Of a stretch of DNA of 13,773 nt, positions 1 to 5,820 are shown piece by piece. Position numbers and translations under genes: made by a program. Location of the stretch: the NCBI GenBank assembly GCA_044359055.1, contig JBIKMV010000062.1, positions 1 to 13,773 on the forward strand, written 5' to 3'. This stretch comes from CAMDMI01 sp044359055. GTDB taxonomy: Bacteria > Bacteroidota > Bacteroidia > Cytophagales > Flexibacteraceae. The notes under the pieces are model-generated. The model was given only the letters and a program-made list of their open reading frames with translations, made no database searches and was not told the DNA's origin. Every line of letters begins with the position of its first letter. Positions within the stretch are counted from its first letter, which is position 1.

Positions 1-294
1 CTGATTGTAGCTCAACACCACATCAGTATCGGCAGCCATTGTGCCATCAGCTGGAATTTCCAGGTTATGGATTCAGACTTGCACCAAATCACGGGAGGTT
101 TGCCGAACCAATCAGAAGTTCGGATTGGGGATCATGTTTGGATAGGTTCCAATGTTACGATTTGCAAAGGGGTCAGCATTGGTGATGGGGCCGTTATCGC
201 TGCAGGTGCGGTAGTCACAAGAGACATTCCAGCGGGATGCATGGCTGCCGGTGTTCCTGCCAGGGTTATCAAAGATGGAATCCTATGGAAATAG
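1..294 (+). CDS. Hexapeptide-repeat acyltransferase, C-terminal part (5' end outside window)
   Basis: The frame is open from base 1, so 97 residues of a longer protein are visible; the ATG at 67 is internal, because hexapeptide repeats continue upstream of it (HHISIGSHCAISW at residues 6-18). The visible part is a left-handed beta-helix with [LIV]-G-x4 repeats, for example VRIGDHVWIGSNVTI and VSIGDGAVIAAGAVV, followed by the usual closing AAGVPARVIK. A His in the DSDLHQI segment sits where the catalytic His of this acetyltransferase superfamily (WbbJ/maltose O-acetyltransferase-like) is expected. Such enzymes transfer an acyl group, usually acetyl from acetyl-CoA, to a sugar. Its position facing a polysaccharide locus suggests glycan O- or N-acetylation; the substrate cannot be read from sequence. 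It converges on the minus-strand operon and may belong to a neighbouring part of the same locus. Confidence 0.88.
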   Translation: MIVAQHHISIGSHCAISWNFQVMDSDLHQITGGLPNQSEVRIGDHVWIGSNVTICKGVSIGDGAVIAAGAVVTRDIPAGCMAAGVPARVIKDGILWK

Positions 295-308
295 GCCCGG
301 ATTCTGCT

Positions 309-340
309 AAAAAAAATCCAGAAGGTTGTTGTATTCAGGA
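309..340 (-). terminator. Imperfect Rho-independent terminator of the polysaccharide operon
   Basis: On the minus strand the arms TCCTGAA and TTCTGGA (six pairs of seven, one T-T mismatch, 10-nt loop) are followed at once by eight T residues. The hairpin lies about 70 nt after the stop codon of the last operon gene. The stem is short, so termination may be partial. Confidence 0.45.
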
Positions 341-412
341 GAATCTGCCTATGTCTTCCTAAATTGATAATGACTGGTATTCTGAATTAAGTTTTGGCCG
401 AAAGCCAATCTA

Positions 413-961
413 TTACCACAAAAAAGGATTGTATGGTTTTCTCGGATTCTGCTCCGGATTCCTTTTGCCTATGGGCTTAGCCGGTACACCTCCTACCAGA
501 GTCCAGGGTTCGACCGATTTGGTTACCACGGCTCCGGCTGCTACCACAGCTCCTTCTCCAATGGTTACGCCCGGAAGAATAATAGCTCTGTTGGCAATCC
601 AGACAAAATCTCCGATTTCCACAGGGCCGCTTTTTGTCCTGAAATCTGGGTCCTGAAAATCATGCTCGAGAGTCCAAATGTTAACCTCCGGTGCAATATC
701 CACACAGTTCCCGATGCGGATGTGTCCGCCACGGGTGTCGAACATGCAGAAAGGGTTGATGTTGCTGGTATGGCCGATTTCCAGGTCTTTCATTTTGCGC
801 AACCTGAAACCCATAAGGATGACCGATGATTTGCCGATGGGAAAAAACAGGCGGTAATATCCCATTCTCAGAGCTCTGAAAGGAATTTTTCCAATCCAGG
901 CATTGGCAATCCACCTGAAAAACTGGCCTTTGTTTCCGCTTTTAAAAAAATCGGGCAGCAT
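413..961 (-). CDS. Hexapeptide-repeat sugar acyltransferase (WbbJ/LbH family)
   Basis: A 182-residue protein. Residues 1-50 are basic and aromatic and may form a membrane-touching or acceptor-binding N-terminus. From about residue 58 come hexapeptide repeats (LEIGHTSNI, IRIGNCVDI, VEIGDFVWI, VTIGEGAVVAAGAVV), and the protein ends with VGGVPAKPIGKR. His100 in WTLEHDF matches the catalytic His of the left-handed beta-helix acetyltransferases, and Trp121 in the FVWI motif is typical of the acetyl-CoA site. The start codon lies inside the upstream flippase gene (20-nt overlap), which points to translational coupling and a shared role in building or decorating one glycan. It is the last gene of the minus-strand operon. 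The acceptor sugar is unknown; it could modify a subunit before or after flipping. Confidence 0.88.
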   Translation of the reverse strand: MLPDFFKSGNKGQFFRWIANAWIGKIPFRALRMGYYRLFFPIGKSSVILMGFRLRKMKDLEIGHTSNINPFCMFDTRGGHIRIGNCVDIAPEVNIWTLEHDFQDPDFRTKSGPVEIGDFVWIANRAIILPGVTIGEGAVVAAGAVVTKSVEPWTLVGGVPAKPIGKRNPEQNPRKPYNPFLW

Positions 962-2492
962 TTTTTCTGATTAGTCCGGAAAGGAGTGAAAATTCCTCCA
1001 GACGCAAAACAAAAGCAAAAAAGGAAAGAATGCCAAGGGAAAACAAGCCGGAAATCAAAATCACCGGCGCCCAGCCCATGGCCAGAATCCAGGCCTGACT
1101 GTACAGCCAGAATTTAAAGACCCATACAGCAGCCAGCGAAAAGGATAACAGGAGACCCGATTTTACCCAGAAAGAGGAGTCCGGCAACTCAAACGCATCC
1201 CTTCTCCGGATGGCTACCAAAGCCGGTGGTATCAGGGCCATCAGGGTGATGTTGCTCAGTGAAACACCCACAAGATACCAAAGGCCGACCAGTCTGGCCG
1301 GCCAGAAATACATCAGTATTCCAAATGCAACATTTACCACGGACATAGAAAGATAAAGCTCTTTTACCCATCCAAAAGCCATATTTACTTTTCTGTAAAT
1401 AAGAGCTATTCCATTGGCAAATAACAAGCAGTACAAAAGCAACAGCATTCTGTAGGTGATTTCAATGCTGTTAAAATCAAATTTTTCGTTCAACCAAATC
1501 AGGCAAAAGGAGGGAAGGCCGATTGAAAAAACTACCGTTACAACAGCGATACCGCTCAAAAAGGTTATGCGGTTGCTTTGCACAATTAGTCTTCCTGCAC
1601 CGGAAATGCCTTTGACAAATTCTTTTGAAAACTGAGAAAAAAATACGACAGACACTGGATGCAAAAGGAGGCCCTGAGTTTTGCTGAAAATGAGCGTGGC
1701 ATATTTAAAAATACCATATTGGCCCTGAGGTAATAGCGAAATGGCAGCATTGAAACCAATCGCATAAAATTGGGTGGCTATTGCATAGGAAAAGGTGTTT
1801 TGAATTTTTAAAAACAATTCCCGAAGCGAAAAACGGTTGTCACGCCAAATGAAATGGTAGCGAAAACCAAATCCATTTGCCAGATAAAGCGAGTATCCAA
1901 GGCTCAGAATTTGCCCGAACCAAAGTCCCATCATAGCAGCAAAGGCCCCCAGCGTTTTATGAAAAATGATGATAAACAAAATATTTCCCAGCTGTGAAAA
2001 GACATTGGCGAGTTCGGTTCTGCCAAAAACCTTTTCGGCATTCAGCAGGGTAGACATAATCGACTTCAAAATCTCCAGCATGAATAGGGGAGATATCCAC
2101 AGAAAAAAAATGCGGGCAGTTTCCTGATCTGCAGGCGTAAATCCGGGGACAAACCCCCTTACGATAGGTCCGGCAAACAGGGCCGAAACAAGTCCGGTAG
2201 CGAAAGCCGCAAGACCCATCCAGTTGATGATGAGGCAATAGAGTTTAAGGGCTTCCTTTTTTCCATATTCTTCCACATGGCGGTGGTAAATGGGAAGGGC
2301 AATTTCTGTTATAGAACCTGTTTGGGTTAACGATGCGATGACGAAAAACAAAGAGCTTGCAGCAAAATATATTTCTACATCCCGGCTCACCCCATAGCAA
2401 CGGGCCAAAACCACCGAAAAAACCAATCCGAGAAGGGAGGAGACCAGGCTTAGGATGCTGAGAAGGGCAACAGATTTTTTTTGGATTGACAA
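942..2492 (-). CDS. MOP-superfamily lipid-linked glycan flippase (MurJ/Wzx-like)
   Basis: A 516-residue, very hydrophobic protein with about 12-14 predicted membrane segments and no signal peptide, fitting an inner-membrane flippase. The N-terminal half resembles MurJ/MviN more than classical Wzx: VVLARCYGVSRDVEIYFAAS near residues 27-46, an early 'P-I-Y' after the second segment, and the GFTPADQETARIFFLWISP...STLLNAEKVFGRTELANV stretch (about 117-164), comparable with the 'LNA..rF' region of MurJ. In a polysaccharide locus it most likely flips an undecaprenyl-linked oligosaccharide rather than lipid II. The frame has no ATG near its start; the best start is TTG at 2490-2492. An upstream in-frame stop at 2562-2564 limits any extension to about 23 residues, without an ATG. 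A 199-nt gap separates it from the phosphatase gene upstream, and its 3' end overlaps the acyltransferase gene. Confidence 0.85.
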   Translation of the reverse strand: MSIQKKSVALLSILSLVSSLLGLVFSVVLARCYGVSRDVEIYFAASSLFFVIASLTQTGSITEIALPIYHRHVEEYGKKEALKLYCLIINWMGLAAFATGLVSALFAGPIVRGFVPGFTPADQETARIFFLWISPLFMLEILKSIMSTLLNAEKVFGRTELANVFSQLGNILFIIIFHKTLGAFAAMMGLWFGQILSLGYSLYLANGFGFRYHFIWRDNRFSLRELFLKIQNTFSYAIATQFYAIGFNAAISLLPQGQYGIFKYATLIFSKTQGLLLHPVSVVFFSQFSKEFVKGISGAGRLIVQSNRITFLSGIAVVTVVFSIGLPSFCLIWLNEKFDFNSIEITYRMLLLLYCLLFANGIALIYRKVNMAFGWVKELYLSMSVVNVAFGILMYFWPARLVGLWYLVGVSLSNITLMALIPPALVAIRRRDAFELPDSSFWVKSGLLLSFSLAAVWVFKFWLYSQAWILAMGWAPVILISGLFSLGILSFFAFVLRLEEFSLLSGLIRKNAARFF

Positions 2493-2691
2493 GTTCTCGG
2501 ATGTGGGTTTTTGTTTTCTATGTTTTTGTAAAGCTAGTTTTGGCCAATCCGGAAAAATCCTTCAAGTCACTTGTTTTTGGTTTCATGGTTTTGAAACCAG
2601 AAAATCGATGGCCTTCAGATTAAAATTAGGGTTTTTTCGGGTTGTTACATCTGTTGTCAATTTTCGGGTTGGGAATTCAGCAAATCCGGCT

Positions 2692-3165
2692 TCACAGATA
2701 TTTTTCAAAAACAAGCTCAATGAACTCCCTGACGCAACCTTCTCCGCCTTTTTTGTTCATAATGAATATATTCGGAATGGCTTTGATTCTGTCTACCGCA
2801 TCAGCAGGACAGGCCGCAAGGCCCACAATCGAGAGCAATTCCAGGCAATTGACATCATCGCCGATGTAGGCAGTTTCCCTGATATCTGCCCCGGCTTTGG
2901 CGCAGGCATCCAGAGCAGCCTCCACCTTGGGATAGGCATTCTGATACAGGTAATCCACTTTGAGTTTCTGAGCCCTGCGTTCCACAATTTTCGTGTTTTC
3001 TGTGGTGATGATTCCCACCTTTACGCCGGATTCCCGGAGCAATTTCATGCCCATGCCATCCCGTGTATTGAATTTTTTAAACTCGTCTCCCGATTCTGTG
3101 TAATACATTCCGGCATCTGTAAGAACGCCATCCACATCAGTGAGAAATAATTTTATTTTCACCAT
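2692..3165 (-). CDS. KdsC-family HAD phosphatase (nonulosonate/ulosonate phosphate type)
   Basis: At 157 residues it matches the capless, tetrameric HAD-IIIA KdsC family. Motif I is DVDGVLTD with Asp10 (nucleophile) and Asp12 (acid/base); motif II is Thr54 in GIITTEN; motif III is Lys80 in YPKVEA; motif IV is GDDVNC at 102-107. The C-terminal KKGGEGCVREFIELV matches the conserved KdsC tail that closes over the neighbouring active site. Family members release phosphate from KDO-8-P, or from KDN-9-P or N-acylneuraminate-9-P. Motif IV lacks the third acidic residue seen in E. coli KdsC (GDDLID), with Cys107 in its place; the two adjacent Asp residues remain, so activity is still likely. No KDO or sialic-acid synthase or CMP-transferase is nearby, so the substrate is open. 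It has untranslated stretches of 289 nt before and 199 nt after it and may have its own promoter. Confidence 0.87.
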   Translation of the reverse strand: MVKIKLFLTDVDGVLTDAGMYYTESGDEFKKFNTRDGMGMKLLRESGVKVGIITTENTKIVERRAQKLKVDYLYQNAYPKVEAALDACAKAGADIRETAYIGDDVNCLELLSIVGLAACPADAVDRIKAIPNIFIMNKKGGEGCVREFIELVFEKYL

Positions 3166-3454
3166 TCCGGTATTGTTAAATTTTTTCGCAATTAGGTATT
3201 GCCGGATTATTTTGCAAGAAGTAGCTTATTTTCGCAATCTGGGTCTTATTTAATACTCGTCCCGGTTTTATTTAGCAACTTACCAGTGTTGAAAGATAAC
3301 TTTCCGGACACCAGATATAGTACTGGTTTAGCTGCTTTCTTTTTCTGAGATCATTTCTGACTCCGTTGAAAAATATTGATTTCATGATTTTGGCCGGTAT
3401 TTACGATAAGAAAATCAAACCTGTGAAAATATACTATCCGAAATACGGATTTTA

Positions 3455-4660
3455 TCAATGGTTGAGTCCAATGAAATCAATTATTTGCTTGCCATCGGGC
3501 ATAATTGTCTTTTTAAATGGGCTATGGCCAACCAAGACCACAATGATATCGGCTTTTTCAAGGGCCTCTTTCAGTGGGCTCAGGCTGAATTCAGGGTGGC
3601 TTTCCACATTGGGCTCTACCACGATACACTCGATTTTTTCTTCTTTCAGCTTCCTAACCACTTCCACTGCGGGTGATTCCCTGAGATCATCGATATCGGG
3701 CTTGAAGGCCAGACCCAGACAGGCAACTTTGGGTTTCCTCTTCCGGTCGATTCTGAACTTGAGGCAGGCGTTGATTATTTTTTCAATTACCCAGTGTGTT
3801 TTGTAATTGTTTACTTCCCTTGCCTGCCGTATGAGCCTGGCTTTTTCGGGACTGCCGGCCACAATAAACCAGGGATCCACAGCAATGCAGTGACCGCCCA
3901 CACCGGTGCCCGGCCTAAGGATGTTTACTCTGGGATGTTTGTTGGCCAAAGCTATCAGTTCCCATACATCAATATTCAGGTCTTCGCAGATAATAGACAA
4001 CTCATTGGCAAAAGCAATGCCGGCATCGCGGCTGGCATTTTCGGTTAACTTGCACATTTCAGCCGTGCGGGCATTGGTTTCAAGTACAGCACCCTTTACA
4101 AAGGTTTTGTAGAAATCCGCTCCCTTTTTTGTTCCTTCCGGTTCGATGCCACCTACAATGCGGTCGTTTTCAATCAATTCTTTCATTACCTGTCCGGGAA
4201 GTACCCTCTCAGGACAGTATGCAAAAAACAATTTGTCAGTACCGGCACCCGCTTTTTCAAGCTCAGATTTAACTTTTTCCGTAGTTCCTACAGGTGAAGT
4301 TGACTCCAGAATGATAAGGTTACCCGGTTTGACAAATGGGGCAATCATGCGGCTCGCCGACAGTACATAACCGATATCGGGTGTATGATCTTCATGGATG
4401 GGTGTGGGTACCGCGATGATGAAAATATCGGCGGCCACTGGTTCAAGGGCAGCTTTCAAATGCCCTGAGTTGACAGCTGCATGTACGAATGCATCCAAAT
4501 CCGGCTCTACAATGTGGATTTCACCGCGGTTAATGGTTTCCACAACCTTAGGAACCACATCAACGCCGTGTACCTGATATCCCCGGTTGGCCAGAAGAGC
4601 CGCTGTTGGCAATCCGATGTAACCCAATCCCAGAATACAAACTTTTTCCTTCTTCTCCAT
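3455..4660 (-). CDS. wecC: UDP-N-acetyl-D-mannosamine dehydrogenase
   Basis: A 401-residue enzyme that oxidises UDP-ManNAc to UDP-ManNAcA with two NAD+. The Rossmann motif GLGYIGLP is at residues 11-18. ILESTSPVGTTEK, AYCPERVLPGQ, AEMCKLTEN, NILRPGTGVGGHCIAVDPWF (catalytic Cys258) and LAFKPDIDDLRESPA follow in the order of the UDP-glucose/GDP-mannose dehydrogenase family. NRGEIHIVEPDL is especially close to E. coli WecC and argues for ManNAc rather than glucose as substrate. I prefer the ATG at 4658-4660: it gives the usual start (MEKKEKVCILGLGYIG) and lies 7 nt after the wecB stop. A longer frame from 4711 would overlap wecB by 44 nt and add 17 residues of no family character. It supplies the acidic sugar nucleotide for the glycan. 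Confidence 0.95.
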   Translation of the reverse strand: MEKKEKVCILGLGYIGLPTAALLANRGYQVHGVDVVPKVVETINRGEIHIVEPDLDAFVHAAVNSGHLKAALEPVAADIFIIAVPTPIHEDHTPDIGYVLSASRMIAPFVKPGNLIILESTSPVGTTEKVKSELEKAGAGTDKLFFAYCPERVLPGQVMKELIENDRIVGGIEPEGTKKGADFYKTFVKGAVLETNARTAEMCKLTENASRDAGIAFANELSIICEDLNIDVWELIALANKHPRVNILRPGTGVGGHCIAVDPWFIVAGSPEKARLIRQAREVNNYKTHWVIEKIINACLKFRIDRKRKPKVACLGLAFKPDIDDLRESPAVEVVRKLKEEKIECIVVEPNVESHPEFSLSPLKEALEKADIIVVLVGHSPFKKTIMPDGKQIIDFIGLNH

Positions 4661-4667
4661 CTTACTT

Positions 4668-5813
4668 TTATATGGTTTCAAGGCGGAAATCTCCGGCCCA
4701 CTTTTCTTCAAGGAAGGCCGAAATCCGCATTGCTGCCTTTCCGTCGCCGTATGGATTGTGCAGACGGCTCATTTTTTCGTACTGCGCTTTGTCTTCCAGC
4801 AAACGGATGGCTTCATTTTCGATTTTTTCGGGGTCAGTACCTACAAGAATCACTGTTCCCGCTTCCACGGCTTCCGGCCTTTCGGTTTTTTCCCGCATTA
4901 CCAGTACCGGTTTTCCAAGAGAAGGTGCCTCTTCCTGCACACCCCCGGAATCTGTTATCACCAGATAACTCTGATCCAGAAGCCAAACAAAACTTTCATA
5001 GTCAAGCGGCTCCATGAGGTGTATGCCGGGCTGCCCGCCGAGCAACTCGTTTACCGGTTTCTGAACATTCGGATTCAGGTGAACCGGATATACAATTTCT
5101 ACCTCTGCCCTCTTGCTGATATTCAGCAGGGCACGGCAAATATTCAGAAATCCTTCTCCGAAATTTTCACGCCTGTGTCCGGTAACCAGAATCATCGGTT
5201 TGGAAAAATTCACTCTTTCCTGGATTTCTGAAGCACGATGGCTCTTTCGGGTCCGCACTTTTTCAACGGAAAACAGCAAGGCATCTATCACCGTGTTGCC
5301 TGTGACCACAATGGATTCAGAGGCAACTTTTTCTTCTTTTAGGTTCCGGGCGGCCTTTTCGGTAGGAGCAAAATGAAAATCGGTCAGCCTTCCGGTCAGC
5401 ACACGGTTCATTTCTTCGGGAAAGGGTGCAGATTTGTCAAAAGTACGCAGGCCGGCTTCCACATGGCCCACTTTTGCCCCAAAATAAAAGGCTGCCAAAG
5501 CTGCCATAGTGGAGGTTGTGGTATCGCCATGAACAAGGACCAAATCCGGCTTAGATTTTTCCATAACCCCCTTCATTCCGGTCAGTATATTGGCCGAAAG
5601 TTCATACAGAGATTGATTGGATTTCATCACATTGAGGTCATAGTCGGCCTCAATTTCAAAAAAATCCATAACCTGATCCAGCATTTGCCTGTGCTGACCT
5701 GTCAGACAAACCTCTGTTTTCCAAAGATCTCCTTTTTGCTGCAGTTGTTTTACCACAGGAGCCATTTTGATGGCTTCGGGTCTGGTGCCGAAAACAATGA
5801 GAACTTTTTTCAT
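4668..5813 (-). CDS. wecB: UDP-N-acetylglucosamine 2-epimerase (non-hydrolysing)
   Basis: A 381-residue, cytosolic enzyme of the GT-B-like fold that interconverts UDP-GlcNAc and UDP-ManNAc. Motifs appear in family order: FGTRPEAIKMAP (8-19), VHGDTTT (94-100), HVEAGLRT (117-124), PFPEEMNR (130-137), VTGHRREN (210-217), DSGGVQEEAP (288-297) and REKTERPEA (307-315). Asp97, Glu119, Glu133 and His213 correspond to the residues described as catalytic or UDP-binding in E. coli WecB and B. subtilis MnaA. The length is normal, and there is no hydrolysing-epimerase/kinase domain of the GNE or NeuC type. The gene starts 7 nt after the kinase gene's stop and is followed 7 nt later by wecC, so the three are one transcript and the epimerase product feeds directly into WecC. 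Confidence 0.96.
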   Translation of the reverse strand: MKKVLIVFGTRPEAIKMAPVVKQLQQKGDLWKTEVCLTGQHRQMLDQVMDFFEIEADYDLNVMKSNQSLYELSANILTGMKGVMEKSKPDLVLVHGDTTTSTMAALAAFYFGAKVGHVEAGLRTFDKSAPFPEEMNRVLTGRLTDFHFAPTEKAARNLKEEKVASESIVVTGNTVIDALLFSVEKVRTRKSHRASEIQERVNFSKPMILVTGHRRENFGEGFLNICRALLNISKRAEVEIVYPVHLNPNVQKPVNELLGGQPGIHLMEPLDYESFVWLLDQSYLVITDSGGVQEEAPSLGKPVLVMREKTERPEAVEAGTVILVGTDPEKIENEAIRLLEDKAQYEKMSRLHNPYGDGKAAMRISAFLEEKWAGDFRLETI

Positions 5814-5820
5814 TCAAGAA

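Noticed and set aside
394..408. Hairpin TTGGC-CGAAA-GCCAA between the convergent acyltransferase genes
   Set aside because: The stem is only 5 bp and no T run follows on either strand; the imperfect hairpin with eight T at 309-340 is the better terminator.
2493..2562. Possible frameshifted N-terminus of the flippase (ATG frame beginning MKPKTSD)
   Set aside because: That frame ends in its own TAG before it reaches the flippase frame, so a single frameshift would not join a sensible N-terminus.
2455..3150. 231-codon plus-strand open frame
   Set aside because: It lies opposite the flippase start, a gap and the KdsC-family gene, whose motifs are unmistakable on the minus strand; the translation shows no family pattern.
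3436..3450. Small hairpin ATCCG-AAATA-CGGAT just after the wecC stop
   Set aside because: Five base pairs, mostly weak, and no T tract directly after it on the minus strand, so I do not call a terminator.
4661..4711. Upstream ATG of wecC adding 17 residues
   Set aside because: It would overlap wecB by 44 nt and add residues absent from the family, while the internal ATG lies 7 nt after the wecB stop and gives the normal N-terminus.
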